A stretch of 64,000 nucleotides of DNA from Thermopetrobacter sp. TC1 (GTDB lineage Bacteria; Pseudomonadota; Alphaproteobacteria; Rhizobiales; Aestuariivirgaceae), in the NCBI RefSeq assembly GCF_000746275.1, contig NZ_KN050828.1, positions 413,384-477,383 on the forward strand, given 5' to 3'. Shown here piece by piece: positions 16,686-26,768 of this stretch. The notes under the pieces were generated by a model. That model saw only the letters and a list, made by a program, of their open reading frames with translations, ran no database searches and was not told the DNA's origin. Numbering within the stretch: position 1 is the first letter of the stretch; every line of letters starts with the position of its first letter. The translations under genes and the position numbers were made by a program.

Positions 16686-17903
16686 TCAGCCGGGATAGCG
16701 ACGGAAAACGAGCGTGGCGTTGGTGCCGCCGAAGCCGAAAGAGTTGGACATGACCACGTTCAGATTGGCATTGTCGATGCGCTCACGCACGATGGGCACA
16801 TCAGCGAAGGCCGGATCGAGCTCCTCGATATTGGCGGATTCGCAGATGAAATCCTCCTGCATCATGAGCAGGGAATAGATGGCCTCATGCACGCCGGCCG
16901 CGCCCAGGGAATGCCCGGTGAGTGACTTGGTGGCGGAAATGGGCGGAATGTTATCGCCGAAGACCTCGCGGATGGCCTCGATCTCCTTCACATCGCCAAT
17001 GGGCGTGGAGGTGGCGTGTGGGTTGATGTAATCGACGGGCTCGTCAACGGTGGCAAGCGCCTGTTTCATGCAGCGCACCGCGCCTTCGCCGGAGGGCTGC
17101 ACCATGTCGAAGCCGTCTGATGTCGCGCCATAGCCCACCAGCTCGGCATAGATCTTCGCGCCTCTGGCTTTGGCGTGTTCCAGCTCCTCCAGCACGAGAA
17201 TGCCGCCGCCGCCGGCTATGACAAAGCCGTCGCGCCCGGCGTCATAGGCGCGGGAGGCCTTCTCTGGTGTGTCGTTGTACTTGCTGGACATGGCGCCCAT
17301 GGCGTCGAAGAGCACCGAGAGCGTCCAGTGCAGCTCCTCGCCACCGCCGGCGAAGATGATGTCCTGCTTGCCCCACTGGATGAGCTCGGCGGCATTGCCG
17401 ATGCAGTGGGCCGAGGTGGAGCAGGCCGAGGAGATGGAATAGTTCACGCCGCGAATCTTGAAATAGGTGGAGAGCGTGGCGGAGGCGGTGGAGCTCATGG
17501 CCTTGGGCACAACGAAGGGACCAACGCGCTTTGGCCCCTTTTCGCGGGCGATGTCCGCCGCTTCCACAATGGCGCGGGTGGAGGGGCCGCCAGTGCCGAC
17601 AATGAGGCCGGTGCGTTCGTTACTGATTTCGCCTTCCTCCAGCCCGGCATCGGCAATGGCCTGTTCCATGGCGATATAAGCCCAGGCGGCACCATCGCCC
17701 ATGAAACGCATCTTGCGCCGGTCGATCACCTCCTCGGGGCGCAATTTGGGTTCGCCGTGAACCTGAGAGCGGAAGCCCATGCGGGCATAGTCCTCGGCGC
17801 GCACGATCCCGGATCGGGCATTGCGCAGGGATTCGGTCACTTCCCGCGCATCATTGCCGATGCTGGAGACGATGCCCAAGCCTGTGACGACGACCCGTCT
17901 CAT
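16686..17903 (-). CDS. fabB: Beta-ketoacyl-ACP synthase I
   Basis: A 405-residue condensing enzyme. The active-site cysteine is C161 in [12 protein letters not shown]; the two histidines lie in [11 protein letters not shown] and [13 protein letters not shown]. It lies 122 bases downstream of fabA on the same strand, the FabA/FabB pairing that makes unsaturated fatty acids by extending cis-3-decenoyl-ACP. That context supports FabB rather than FabF, which is usually linked to acpP and plsX. A normal length and intact motifs suggest full activity. Confidence 0.96.
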   Translation of the reverse strand: MRRVVVTGLGIVSSIGNDAREVTESLRNARSGIVRAEDYARMGFRSQVHGEPKLRPEEVIDRRKMRFMGDGAAWAYIAMEQAIADAGLEEGEISNERTGLIVGTGGPSTRAIVEAADIAREKGPKRVGPFVVPKAMSSTASATLSTYFKIRGVNYSISSACSTSAHCIGNAAELIQWGKQDIIFAGGGEELHWTLSVLFDAMGAMSSKYNDTPEKASRAYDAGRDGFVIAGGGGILVLEELEHAKARGAKIYAELVGYGATSDGFDMVQPSGEGAVRCMKQALATVDEPVDYINPHATSTPIGDVKEIEAIREVFGDNIPPISATKSLTGHSLGAAGVHEAIYSLLMMQEDFICESANIEELDPAFADVPIVRERIDNANLNVVMSNSFGFGGTNATLVFRRYPG

Positions 17904-18025
17904 GTCCTGCTCTTTCGCTCAGCTAACGTGAACCGGCACTTTCGGAAGGAATGGAATTTTTCGGCACATTGTATCGCAGCCATCCGCCGGGGCAATGCCG
18001 CACAAGCGCGCGGGAAGCGGCCCGG

Positions 18026-18544
18026 TCAGCGCATTTCCTCCGGCCTGAACAGGCCGACGCGCAAGTCCCTGGCGGTGTAGATGAGCCTGCCATCGCAGTA
18101 GAGCTCGGCATCGGCGATGCCCATGAACAGCCGCCGGGTGATCACCCGCTTGGGATAGACGGCATATTCCACCAGCTTCGCATCGGGCAGCACCTGACCG
18201 GTGAACTTCACTTCGCCGCAGCCCAGCGCGCGGCCACGCCCCGGGCCACCGATCCAGCCCAGATAGAAGCCCAGAAGCTGCCACATGGCATCCAGCCCCA
18301 GGCAGCCGGGCATGACCGGATCCTCGTTGAAATGGCAGGCGAAGAACCAGAGATCGGACTTGATGTCCAGCTCGGCGCGGATCTCGCCCTTGCCATGCGG
18401 GCCGCCCTCATCGGTGATTTTGGTGATGCGGTCGAACATGAGCATGGGCGGCAGGGGCAGCTGTGCGTTGCCCGGGCCAAACAGCTGGCCGCGGCCGCAG
18501 GCCAGAAGCTCTTCGTAATCGTAGCTGTTCTTGCGTTCCTTCAT
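18026..18544 (-). CDS. fabA: 3-hydroxydecanoyl-ACP dehydratase/isomerase
   Basis: A 172-residue hot-dog-fold enzyme. Catalytic H71 ([21 protein letters not shown]) and D85 are both in place. It dehydrates 3-hydroxydecanoyl-ACP and isomerises trans-2 to cis-3-decenoyl-ACP, the committed step to unsaturated fatty acids. The ATG at 18544 follows GGAAGGA; the open frame continues to 18640 but that extension is not FabA-like. It is first in the fabA-fabB pair. A terminator (18655-18695) insulates it from upstream ctpA. Confidence 0.97.
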   Translation of the reverse strand: MKERKNSYDYEELLACGRGQLFGPGNAQLPLPPMLMFDRITKITDEGGPHGKGEIRAELDIKSDLWFFACHFNEDPVMPGCLGLDAMWQLLGFYLGWIGGPGRGRALGCGEVKFTGQVLPDAKLVEYAVYPKRVITRRLFMGIADAELYCDGRLIYTARDLRVGLFRPEEMR

Positions 18545-18654
18545 GAATCCTTCCGTACCATGATGCGCCCGCAAAACCGGGGCGGGTCTCCTTGCGGCCT
18601 CTCTTGCCGGATGGCCGGTCCGAAAGCAAGGGCTCTTCAATGGACAAGGGACAT

Positions 18655-18695
18655 AAAAAAGGCCGGTGAAGCCTGTTCAGCGGGCCTCACCGGCC
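18655..18695 (-). terminator. Intrinsic terminator after ctpA
   Basis: GGCCGGTGAAGCC (18661-18673) pairs with GGGCCTCACCGGCC (18682-18695) with one mismatch, and on the minus strand it is followed by six U residues (AAAAAA at 18655-18660 on plus). It lies 55 bases after the ctpA stop and closes the chvI-to-ctpA block. Confidence 0.88.
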
Positions 18696-18750
18696 TGGTC
18701 ATTTACATCCCGAACGCTGCAGATGCAGCCCGTGCGATGGAAGGCAGGCC

Positions 18751-20175
18751 TCATTCCGCCTTCTGTTTCGGGGCCTCCTTCTTCTCGGCCGCAGGCTTCT
18801 GCGCTTCCCGGGACGCCGGCTTTTCAGACGCCTTAGCCTGCGTGTCCTTCTCTTTTGCGGCGGGTTTCTTGACCATCATGGCGATGTCCTGACCATGCAG
18901 GAACTTGATGGCCGCCTGCAGCTGGGTGTCCTTGGCCTTGTCCTTCGGCACGTAGGCGAGTGAGCCGGATTCCTCCTTGCCCTTGTGCTTGTCGTTCTTG
19001 AGATGACCAGGCAGGGCCGCCTCGCCGCGGGTGCGCAGCTGATCGATCTTGTCCTTGAGCTCCGGCGGCAGCTCCTCCTCGATCACGTAATCCGGCTCAA
19101 TACCCTTGGCCTGGATGGAGCGGCCCTTGGGCGTGTAGTAGCGGGCGGTGGTGAGGCGGATGGCGCCGCCCCGGGGCCCAAGCGGGATGATGGTCTGCAC
19201 CGAGCCCTTGCCGAAGGAACGGGTGCCGATGATGGTGGCCCGCTTGTGATCCTGCAGCGCGCCGGCGACGATCTCCGAGGCGGAAGCCGATCCGCCGTTG
19301 ATCAGCACGACGATGGGCTTGCCGTCGGTAAGGTCACCGGGCGTGGCGTTATAGCGCTCCTGCTCCGTGCGGCCGCGGGTGGAGACAATTTCGCCATGCT
19401 CGAGGAAATCATCGGCCACCTGAATGGCCTGATCGAGCAGGCCGCCCGGATTGTTGCGCAGATCGATGATGTAGCCCTTCACCTTGTCGCCGAGCTTCTT
19501 CTTGATGTCCTTGATCGCTTCCTCGAGCCCGGGGCCGGTCTGCTCATTGAAGGAGGTGATGCGGATATAGCCAATGTCGCCGCCCTCGATGGAATGCTTT
19601 ACCGACTTGATGCGGATGATGTCGCGGATGATCTTGACATCGAAGGGCTTCTTTCGGCCCTTGCGCAGCACGGTGATGGTGATGGGCGTGCCCACCTTGC
19701 CGCGCATCTTCTCCACGGCCTGGTTGAGCGTCATGCCCTGAACGGACTTGCCGTCGATCTTGATGATGTAGTCTCCGGCCATGATGCCGGCGCGGGCCGC
19801 CGGGGTGTCGTCAATGGGCGAAACCACCTTGATCACCCCGTTTTCCATGGTGACCTCGATGCCGAGCCCGCCGAATTCACCGCGGGTCTGCACCTGCATG
19901 TCCCGGAAATTCTTGGGGTTGAGATAGCTGGAGTGCGGATCGAGGGACTGGAGCATGCCGTTGATGGCCGCCTCGACCAGCTTCTCCTCATCCGGTTTCT
20001 CCACGTAGTTGGCCCGCACGCGGTCAAACACATCGCCGAACAGATCAAGCTGCCGATAGACCTTCAGATTGTCCTCACCGGCGCGCGCGCTGTGCAGGGC
20101 CTGCCAGACCCCGATCATCATGAGGGCGCCGAGCGCCATGTAGGAGAAGGGGCGAAGATATTTCATCAAGTTCAT
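18751..20175 (-). CDS. ctpA: Carboxy-terminal processing protease CtpA
   Basis: A 474-residue S41 peptidase. An N-terminal membrane anchor/signal (residues 9-27) is followed by a PDZ domain (GGLGIEVTMENGVIKVVSP to about 185) and the protease core. The Ser-Lys dyad is S298 in INGGSASASEIV and K323 in RSFGKGSVQT. The last 60 residues form a Lys/Ala/Glu/Pro-rich tail. CtpA trims periplasmic proteins and in several bacteria degrades peptidoglycan hydrolases. Its ATG overlaps the envC stop by four bases, so the hydrolase activator and protease are translationally coupled. Confidence 0.96.
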   Translation of the reverse strand: MNLMKYLRPFSYMALGALMMIGVWQALHSARAGEDNLKVYRQLDLFGDVFDRVRANYVEKPDEEKLVEAAINGMLQSLDPHSSYLNPKNFRDMQVQTRGEFGGLGIEVTMENGVIKVVSPIDDTPAARAGIMAGDYIIKIDGKSVQGMTLNQAVEKMRGKVGTPITITVLRKGRKKPFDVKIIRDIIRIKSVKHSIEGGDIGYIRITSFNEQTGPGLEEAIKDIKKKLGDKVKGYIIDLRNNPGGLLDQAIQVADDFLEHGEIVSTRGRTEQERYNATPGDLTDGKPIVVLINGGSASASEIVAGALQDHKRATIIGTRSFGKGSVQTIIPLGPRGGAIRLTTARYYTPKGRSIQAKGIEPDYVIEEELPPELKDKIDQLRTRGEAALPGHLKNDKHKGKEESGSLAYVPKDKAKDTQLQAAIKFLHGQDIAMMVKKPAAKEKDTQAKASEKPASREAQKPAAEKKEAPKQKAE

Positions 20176-21656
20176 CTCCTGCGTGCTTCCTTGCGGGCTT
20201 CACGCCACCAGTGGCCGGCATTCAGCGTCCGGCCCTTGCGTCTGACTTCCATATAAAGGATGGGACGCTTCTGTTCCATGGAGGATCCGACAGAGACCGC
20301 CAGGGCCGGTCTGTTGCCCATTTCGCCCAAGGGGTCTCCCGCCTTGACGACCTGTCCCGTCATCACGTCGGTCCTGTCCAGTCCTGCCAAGAGTATATGA
20401 TATCCGTGTCCTGCATCCAGAATTAAAAGTTGTCCATAGCTTCTGAACGGCCCGGCCATGACCACCCGCGCATCCACAGGCGCTACAACGGCAGCGCGCG
20501 GCATAGTGGCGAGATAGATGCCGCGGGCGCGTCCGCCCGAGGGAAGGCCATCCCCATAGCCGGCAACGAGACGCCCCTGCGCCGGCCAGGGCAGGCGCCG
20601 CAGGCGGCCGAGATTGACCTTCGGTTTCCAGGCGGTGCGCCCTTTCTCGGGCGAGATGCGCGGTTTTTTCACCGTGGGCCTGTTCAATCCGGAATCGGCA
20701 ACCGGCTTTGTTTCCTCTCTGCGGTGTTGCTCTTCCAGCCGGGCCTGTTGCTGTTTTTGGCGTTCCAGCTCCGCCCTGCGGCGCCGCTCTTCCTCGCGGC
20801 GGATGGCGGCAAGCAGCTCCTTCAAGGTCTTCGCCTTGCGGGCCAGGGCGCGTACACGCGCATCCTGTTCCTTCAATCGCGCATCCAGTCTGGACAGCAA
20901 TGTCTTCTTGCGCGCGGCCAGCTCCATCATGGCACTGCGCGATTCCATGAGGCGGCGCAAGGTGACGTTCAGCTCCTCGCGTGCCGCCTTCAGCTCTTCA
21001 CGCACTTCGGCCAGCCGGCGCAGTTTTTCCAGAAGGGCGCGGGCACGGGCATCCAGCGCCGGAATGGTCACGGAGAGCATCATCGCCCCGCGCACGGCCG
21101 CCAGAACGTCCTCCGGCCGGGTGACGAAGGGCGGCGGCGGATCCCGGCGCATGCGCTGCAGGGCGGCGAGAAGGCGGCTGATGGCGGCGCGGTTCTTGCG
21201 CAGATGCCTTTCCAGCGCGGTCTTTTCCTTGCGCATGTCCCGCATGCGGCGATCGATATCCCGCAGGCGCACTTCCAGGGCCTGCCGCCGCGCCGCCAGG
21301 GCCTGCAGACGGGTGGAGACCTCCGCCATTTCCGCCTGCAGGGCCTTGCGCTCGCGCATGAGGGCTTCGCGCCGTTTCTGTTCCTGCTGCAGACGTTCCT
21401 CGATGCGCCTGATCTGCTGGCTATCCCGCATAGCAGGCGCATTCGCTCCGGATTCTTCGGCGGCGACCGGACGTGCAGCACTCAGAACCGGAAAAAGAAG
21501 GACAAAGGCAAACGGAAGAGACAAAAACCTCTGGCAGCGCGCGCCAGGGGCATGCGCGGCAGCGGCAACTCCTCTCGACCCGGTCTTTTGCCGGGCGGTG
21601 CTGATCGTGATGCTCCTGGTCTTACATGCCGGCATGCAATGCTCGCATCTCATCAT
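20172..21656 (-). CDS. envC: EnvC-like murein hydrolase activator
   Basis: A 494-residue exported protein. A signal-like segment (FLSLPFAFVLLFPVLSA, around residues 43-60) is followed by long Arg/Glu-rich coiled coils (about 75-310) and a C-terminal LytM/M23 domain (PAQGRLVAGYGDG, RGIYLAT, VDARVVMAGPFRSYGQLLILDAGHGYHILLAG). The zinc-binding His/Asp of active M23 enzymes are largely missing, as in EnvC, which activates amidases rather than cutting itself. The start is uncertain; a later Met would remove a non-hydrophobic leader of about 40 residues. It is coupled to ctpA. Confidence 0.92.
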   Translation of the reverse strand: MMRCEHCMPACKTRSITISTARQKTGSRGVAAAAHAPGARCQRFLSLPFAFVLLFPVLSAARPVAAEESGANAPAMRDSQQIRRIEERLQQEQKRREALMRERKALQAEMAEVSTRLQALAARRQALEVRLRDIDRRMRDMRKEKTALERHLRKNRAAISRLLAALQRMRRDPPPPFVTRPEDVLAAVRGAMMLSVTIPALDARARALLEKLRRLAEVREELKAAREELNVTLRRLMESRSAMMELAARKKTLLSRLDARLKEQDARVRALARKAKTLKELLAAIRREEERRRRAELERQKQQQARLEEQHRREETKPVADSGLNRPTVKKPRISPEKGRTAWKPKVNLGRLRRLPWPAQGRLVAGYGDGLPSGGRARGIYLATMPRAAVVAPVDARVVMAGPFRSYGQLLILDAGHGYHILLAGLDRTDVMTGQVVKAGDPLGEMGNRPALAVSVGSSMEQKRPILYMEVRRKGRTLNAGHWWREARKEARRR

Positions 21657-21693
21657 CCCGCCCCCATGGGCCGGGGCCAGGCCGGTAAGGGTG

Positions 21694-22242
21694 TCATGCC
21701 CGCCGCTCTCCGAACAGCCAGGCCCGCAGGCGGGCAGGCGCGGCGGGATCGCGCGCGTCCAGATGCAGACAGCGCAAGGACAGCCCCATGATGGTCTCGG
21801 ATTGGTTTACAGGGGGCAAACGTTCGATCTCTTCCAGAGAAACCAGACGCACCACCGCCTCAACAGGGATGTCCTCGGCAAGGCGCGAAACCGGCAGGCG
21901 CATGATGCCCACGCCGCGCACTTCCAGAAGGCCCATGAGTCGTTCCGGCGCCCGCGCAAGCAGCACATCGCCCATGCGCCGGATTTCCACCTGATCATCG
22001 GCGACCAGGCGGGTGCGAACGGGATCCTCCTGCAGGCCGCGGCCCGGCTCATCCAGCAGGCGCAGGGCGAGCGTGGACTTGCCTGCCCCCGGCGCACCAA
22101 GCAGGAGCACGCCGCTGGAGTTGAGAGCCACACAGGTGGCATGCACACAGCCGTTGGGCAATTCCTCCGCCTGCTTTCCGGTCGAATCGCCGGTTTCCGC
22201 CGCCTGGGCCGGTGTTCCGGTTTCGTGAGATGTTTCGTGCAT
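21694..22242 (-). CDS. hprK: HPr kinase/phosphorylase, short alphaproteobacterial type
   Basis: A 182-residue protein with only the C-terminal catalytic half of HPrK. It has HATCVAL near residue 34, Walker A GAPGAGKS at 49-56 and LVADDQVEI; the N-terminal domain of the Firmicutes enzyme is absent, as usual in Alphaproteobacteria. It phosphorylates HPr on serine in the nitrogen-type PTS. It follows chvG by 111 bases, a conserved order, but here the usual EIIA and HPr genes do not follow; envC comes next. The ATG at 22242 follows GAGG and is preferred over a TTG five codons upstream. Confidence 0.93.
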   Translation of the reverse strand: MHETSHETGTPAQAAETGDSTGKQAEELPNGCVHATCVALNSSGVLLLGAPGAGKSTLALRLLDEPGRGLQEDPVRTRLVADDQVEIRRMGDVLLARAPERLMGLLEVRGVGIMRLPVSRLAEDIPVEAVVRLVSLEEIERLPPVNQSETIMGLSLRCLHLDARDPAAPARLRAWLFGERRA

Positions 22243-22353
22243 GACGCCTCTTTTCAAAAATGTGGCTGCCGCCTGAATTTAGGATTCGTGAAAGCTCTAG
22301 AGGGATAGCGGTCTTGCGCCCACCTTGCCATACACCATTCGCGCCGGTGCGAT

Positions 22354-24321
22354 TTAATTGCGGTGACGGCCGCCGCGGCCCGTGCGTTCCGCGGGCATGG
22401 CGGGCAGGCGAACGACGAAGCGGGCGCCTTTCACCTTGCGGCCCTTCACGGGATCGGAGGCATAGATGTTTTCGGCATGGATGGTGCCCTGGTGGGCTTC
22501 GACGATCTGGCGGGAAATGGCAAGCCCCAGTCCGGAATTCTGGCCAAAAGCCTGAGGCGGGCGATCGGTGTAGAAGCGTTCGAAGATCTTTTCGAGATTG
22601 TCCTCGGGAATGCCGGGGCCTTCATCCTCAACGAGGAATTCGACAAAGCGCCCGTGCCGGCGCAGGATAACGCGAATCTCGCCATTTTCGGGCGAAAAGG
22701 AGCGGGCATTGGCCAGGAGATTCTGAACCACCTGGGCCAGGCGCGTGTCATGTCCCAGCACGCGGAAGGCCTTCTCCTCAGGCATACCTCTCGGCCTGCG
22801 CACAATCAGGCGCACGCGCGCCTCACCGGGGCGGGCGGTTTCATTGGCGACGGTCACGAGCGTTTCCAAAAGCACCTTCACATCCACAGGCGCTGCCTGC
22901 GAACGGGCAAGTTCGGCATCCAGACGCGAGGCGTCCGAAATGTCGGAAATCAGCCGGTCGAGACGTTTGACGTCCTGATTGACAATCTCCACCAGGCGCT
23001 GGCGCTGCTCCTCTGTTTTCGCCAGTTTCAGGGTTTCCACCGCGGAGCGCAGGGATGTGAGCGGGTTCTTCAGTTCGTGCGCCACGTCGGCGGCGAAGGA
23101 TTCGATGGCATCGATGCGGTTATAGAGCGCCTCGGTCATCTCGCGCAGGGCGCCGGAGAGATGGCCGATCTCGTCATCGCGATCCGAAAAGTCCGGGATC
23201 TCCACCCGCCGGTTGTCCACCCGCCGGCGCACCTTCTCCGCCGCCGCCGCCAGGCGCCGGATGGGTTCGGCAATCTGCCCGGCCAGGGACACCGAAAGCA
23301 AGAGCGTGACAAGGCCGGCCACCAGGAAGAGGAAAAGCAGCGTGCGCCGCTCCTTGTCCAGAACGGCGTCGATCTCGCCGCCGCGCGTGGACAGCACCAG
23401 TGCGCCGAGCACCGCCTTGTAGCGCTGAATGGGCACGGCAACGGTAACGATGATCTGTCCCTTCTTGTTCACGCGTACCACAGATACGGACGCCCCCTGC
23501 AAAGCGGCGACCACCTCGGGGAATTCCTTGCCGTTCTCAAGGCCGTATTCCTTCTGCAGGGGATAGTCGTGCCCGAAGATCCATTTCTTGACGCGGTCCC
23601 AAAGGGCCTCGATCCGCTCCATGAGCGAGGGGTTCTGCTCACCCACAGGCGGCAGATCCAGCCGCAGAATGCCGCCGTAGCCATAGAGATGGCGCGTATC
23701 GACGGTGAGCACGCCTTCGCGGTCATAGATGCGGGCGATGGTGCCGGTCTGCTTCACCAGGCGGCGCAGAACCGGGCCGGCCTGTTCCGGGCGGATGAGA
23801 AAGTCGAGGCGGGAGATGTCGTCCAGCGGCGGGCTGGGGTCCTCCTCGGCCATGCCGGCGAGGCGGTCGGGATCCAGGGTGATCTCGCCGGTATCCACCG
23901 TCGCCGAGGAGGCCACGGCAGCGGCCATGATGCGAGCCTGCGTCATGAGGGAATCGACGCGGGCGTCGATGAGATTTTCGCGCAACTGATTGAAGTAGAG
24001 AATGCCGGCAACGAGAATGACAAGGCCGACGAGATTGGTCAGCACGATGCGCGCCAGCAAAGAGCGCGGCTTCAATCGCGCAAGCCAATGCAGGGGCCCG
24101 TGCACGTTCCGCTCTTCCTCGTCAGGCGCATCGGCGCTCTCGACGGCAATCTCATTCTCTGCCGCCTCGGAAACCGCCTCCGTCCTCGCCTCCGTTTCCG
24201 CTTCCGCCTGATCCGTGGAAGGGGCGGCAGGGCGCGCGCGTGCTTCCTCCGCAGGAGCGGATGCACGGGACTCTTCACCGGCAGAGGCACCCGGCGGCGG
24301 TTTTTGAATCCTCACTTCCAT
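22354..24321 (-). CDS. chvG: ChvG/ExoS sensor histidine kinase
   Basis: A 655-residue membrane histidine kinase. A long acidic cytosolic N-terminal extension (about 75 residues rich in Ala/Glu) precedes TM1 ([19 protein letters not shown]), a periplasmic sensing domain of about 230 residues, TM2 ([19 protein letters not shown]), HAMP, an H-box [15 protein letters not shown] (His near residue 414), N-box LLANARSF and G-boxes. The ChvG-ChvI system responds to acid and cell-wall stress in Rhizobiales. It follows chvI by 93 bases. The N-terminal acidic extension is longer than usual. Confidence 0.95.
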   Translation of the reverse strand: MEVRIQKPPPGASAGEESRASAPAEEARARPAAPSTDQAEAETEARTEAVSEAAENEIAVESADAPDEEERNVHGPLHWLARLKPRSLLARIVLTNLVGLVILVAGILYFNQLRENLIDARVDSLMTQARIMAAAVASSATVDTGEITLDPDRLAGMAEEDPSPPLDDISRLDFLIRPEQAGPVLRRLVKQTGTIARIYDREGVLTVDTRHLYGYGGILRLDLPPVGEQNPSLMERIEALWDRVKKWIFGHDYPLQKEYGLENGKEFPEVVAALQGASVSVVRVNKKGQIIVTVAVPIQRYKAVLGALVLSTRGGEIDAVLDKERRTLLFLFLVAGLVTLLLSVSLAGQIAEPIRRLAAAAEKVRRRVDNRRVEIPDFSDRDDEIGHLSGALREMTEALYNRIDAIESFAADVAHELKNPLTSLRSAVETLKLAKTEEQRQRLVEIVNQDVKRLDRLISDISDASRLDAELARSQAAPVDVKVLLETLVTVANETARPGEARVRLIVRRPRGMPEEKAFRVLGHDTRLAQVVQNLLANARSFSPENGEIRVILRRHGRFVEFLVEDEGPGIPEDNLEKIFERFYTDRPPQAFGQNSGLGLAISRQIVEAHQGTIHAENIYASDPVKGRKVKGARFVVRLPAMPAERTGRGGRHRN

Positions 24322-24414
24322 AATCAGGTCAGCGGCGCGCTCCGTTTCTTCCTACAAACGGCCCTGAACGGCTCTCGCTGCCAGCAACGGGGGCGCCGGC
24401 CATTCCTTTCGCTC

Positions 24415-25125
24415 TCATTCCTCCCGGAAGCGGTAGCCGACGCCATAAAGCGTCTCGATGGCCGAGAACTCCGGATCGACAGCCTTGAACTTCTTGCGCA
24501 GGCGCTTGATGTGGGAATCGATGGTGCGATCGTCCACATAGACCTGATCATCATAGGCGGCGTCCATCAGGGCATCGCGCGACTTGACGATGCCGGGCCG
24601 CTGCGCCAGCGCCTGCAGGATGAGGAATTCGGTCACGGTCAGTGTCACGGGCTTGCCGTCCCATGTGCAGGAATGCCTGTCCGGGTCCATGACCAGCCGC
24701 CCGCGCTCGATAACGCGGGAGCCTTCCTCCTCGTCCTGCTGTTCGGGGCGATACTGGGCCCGCCGCAGCACGGCCTTGACCCGCTCCACCAGCAGCCGTT
24801 GCGAGAAGGGCTTGCGGATATAGTCATCCGCGCCCATCTTCAGGCCGAAGAGCTCATCGATCTCATCATCCTTCGAGGTGAGGAAGATCACGGGCAAGTT
24901 GGATTTCTGACGCAGACGCCGCAGAAGCTCCATGCCGTCCATCCGCGGCATCTTGATATCGAGAATGGCCATGTCGGGCGGGTTTTCCTCAAGGCCTTTC
25001 AAGGCCGAGACCCCGTCGGTATAGGTGCGGGTGCGAAAGCCCTCGGCCTCGAGCGCCATGGACACGGACGTGAGGATGTTGCGATCGTCATCCACGAGTG
25101 CGATGGTCGGCATCTTCCTGCTCAT
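24415..25125 (-). CDS. chvI: ChvI response regulator
   Basis: A 236-residue OmpR/PhoB-type response regulator. The receiver has acidic residues VDDD at 11-14, phosphoacceptor D56 (AILDIKMP) and K105 (YIRKPF); the winged helix has [17 protein letters not shown] and ends [12 protein letters not shown]. It partners with ChvG. The ATG at 25125 is preceded by AGGA; the frame stays open to 25251 but the extra 42 residues are not receiver-like. It is the first gene of the chvI-chvG-hprK-envC-ctpA block and is divergent from rph. Confidence 0.97.
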   Translation of the reverse strand: MSRKMPTIALVDDDRNILTSVSMALEAEGFRTRTYTDGVSALKGLEENPPDMAILDIKMPRMDGMELLRRLRQKSNLPVIFLTSKDDEIDELFGLKMGADDYIRKPFSQRLLVERVKAVLRRAQYRPEQQDEEEGSRVIERGRLVMDPDRHSCTWDGKPVTLTVTEFLILQALAQRPGIVKSRDALMDAAYDDQVYVDDRTIDSHIKRLRKKFKAVDPEFSAIETLYGVGYRFREE

Positions 25126-25291
25126 CGTTGTTTCCGTCCTGGCATTCTGGCGCTCTTGAAACCAGCACAAGCGGGAGAAATTGTGGCAAGGCCAGCAGGA
25201 ACCCGCCTTGTGCGCTGCCGCCATTGTAGATGGCTGCGGGCGCGGACACAATCAAGCGTGCTTGCGCAAGATCAGAAGGGTACGGGCGGAG

Positions 25292-25320
25292 TTGACCTGT
25301 CAGGATGCATGCCGTATCGC
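25292..25320 (+). promoter_or_regulatory. Candidate sigma-70 promoter for rph
   Basis: TTGACC (25292-25297) and TATCGC (25315-25320) are separated by 17 bases, 55 bases before the rph start. The -10 hexamer is weak. A perfect CTTGCGCAAG palindrome lies upstream at 25261-25270 and could be an operator. Both are visual calls. Confidence 0.35.
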
Positions 25321-25374
25321 CAGCCGCAGCGATTGAGCGGACATCATGAGAAGCGAGAAGGGAAGGATCTGATC

Positions 25375-26121
25375 ATGCGGCCATCCGGGCGGAAGAATGA
25401 TGAAATGCGGCCCGTGACCATTGAGACGGGCGTTTCCAGGCATGCGGAGGGCTCATGCCTGATTTCGGTGGGGCATACGCGGGTTTTGTGCACCGCCTCC
25501 CTGCAGGAGGGCGTGCCCAGCTGGATGAAAGGGCTGGGGCGCGGCTGGGTGACGGCCGAATATGGCATGCTGCCGCGCGCCACCGGAGAGCGCATGCGCC
25601 GCGAGGCCAAGAGCGGCGGGCAGAGCGGCCGCACGCAGGAGATCCAGCGCCTGATCGGACGTTCCCTGCGGGCGGTGGTGGATCTGGATGCCCTGGGCGA
25701 GAACCAGATCGTCATCGACTGCGACGTGCTGCAGGCGGATGGCGGCACGCGGTGCGCCTCCATCACCGGGGGTTTTGTTGCCCTGCGCCAGTGCATCGAC
25801 TGGATGCTGGCCCGGGAGATGATCACGCAGGATCCCATCCGTGATCATGTGGCCGCCGTCTCCTGCGGCATCTGGGGCGGGGAAGTGATCCTGGACCTGG
25901 AATATATCGAGGATTCGGAAGCGGAAACGGATGCCAATTTCGTGATCACCGGCAGCGGTGGTCTCGTTGAAATCCAGGCGACGGCGGAAGAGGTGCCTTT
26001 CAGCGAGGATCAGTTCATGGAGATGCTCGCCTTGGCGCGGAAGGGGATTGGCGAGCTTGTCGAGATCCAGAAAGCGGCGCTTGAGGCGGCGGGCAAGCCT
26101 GAAGGAGGACAGACGGCATGA
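25375..26121 (+). CDS. rph: RNase PH
   Basis: A 248-residue 3'-5' phosphorolytic exoribonuclease that trims tRNA 3' ends. Recognisable stretches are [14 protein letters not shown] at the start, [34 protein letters not shown] and [18 protein letters not shown]. The ATG at 25375 follows GGAAGG. The frame happens to stay open for about 1000 codons upstream, antisense to chvG and chvI, but that is non-coding. It is coupled to rdgB by an ATGA overlap and begins the rph-rdgB-hemW operon. Confidence 0.98.
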   Translation: MRPSGRKNDEMRPVTIETGVSRHAEGSCLISVGHTRVLCTASLQEGVPSWMKGLGRGWVTAEYGMLPRATGERMRREAKSGGQSGRTQEIQRLIGRSLRAVVDLDALGENQIVIDCDVLQADGGTRCASITGGFVALRQCIDWMLAREMITQDPIRDHVAAVSCGIWGGEVILDLEYIEDSEAETDANFVITGSGGLVEIQATAEEVPFSEDQFMEMLALARKGIGELVEIQKAALEAAGKPEGGQTA

Positions 26122-26768
26122 ACGCAGGGAGCGAGACCCCGAACATGGAACCGCAAAGGCCCGCCAAAGGCGCGCGCATCATCATCGCCTCGCACAATCC
26201 CGGCAAGGTGCGCGAGATCGCCGCGCTTTTGGAACCGCTGGGGTATTCCGTTGTCTCTGCCGGTGAACTGGACTTGCCGGAGCCCGAGGAGACGGGCACT
26301 ACATTTGCGGAAAACGCCATTATCAAGGCGCAGGCGGCGGCTGAAGGCGCCAATGCCTTCGCGCTGGCCGATGATTCCGGGCTGTGCGTGGACGCGCTTG
26401 ACGGTGCGCCCGGCATTCATTCTGCCCGCTGGGGCGGGCCGGAGAAGGATTTCAACAAGGCGATGGCGCTGATTGAGGAAAAGCTGCAGGAAAAGGGAGC
26501 GCGCACACCTGATCAGCGCAAGGCCCATTTCGTCTGTGCGCTGGCTCTGGCGGCGCCTGATGGTGCGGTGAAGGTCTTCGAGGGGAAGGTTTATGGTCAT
26601 CTCGTCTGGCCGCCGCGGGGCACGAAGGGCTTTGGCTACGATCCCATATTCGTGCCGGAAGGGCATGACATCACCTTCGCTGAAATGGAGCCGGAGAAGA
26701 AGCACGCCATGAGCCACCGTGCCCGCGCTTTCGAGAAACTGGTGGAATGGCTGCGCAATGGCGGCTGA
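26118..26768 (+). CDS. rdgB: XTP/dITP diphosphatase
   Basis: A 216-residue Ham1/RdgB-family nucleotide pyrophosphatase that removes non-canonical purine triphosphates (dITP, XTP). Signature segments are [50 protein letters not shown] and [12 protein letters not shown]. It overlaps the rph stop by four bases and the hemW start by 11 bases, so the three genes form one transcription unit. It has an N-terminal extension of about 17 residues before the domain, so an internal start at M10 is possible. Confidence 0.97.
   Translation: MNAGSETPNMEPQRPAKGARIIIASHNPGKVREIAALLEPLGYSVVSAGELDLPEPEETGTTFAENAIIKAQAAAEGANAFALADDSGLCVDALDGAPGIHSARWGGPEKDFNKAMALIEEKLQEKGARTPDQRKAHFVCALALAAPDGAVKVFEGKVYGHLVWPPRGTKGFGYDPIFVPEGHDITFAEMEPEKKHAMSHRARAFEKLVEWLRNGG

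Noticed and set aside
22363-25374. A plus-strand frame open for about 1000 codons in phase with rph
   Set aside because: It lies wholly antisense to chvG and chvI, has Arg/His/Gln/Gly-rich composition typical of high-GC antisense frames, and rph has its own ATG and ribosome-binding site at 25375.
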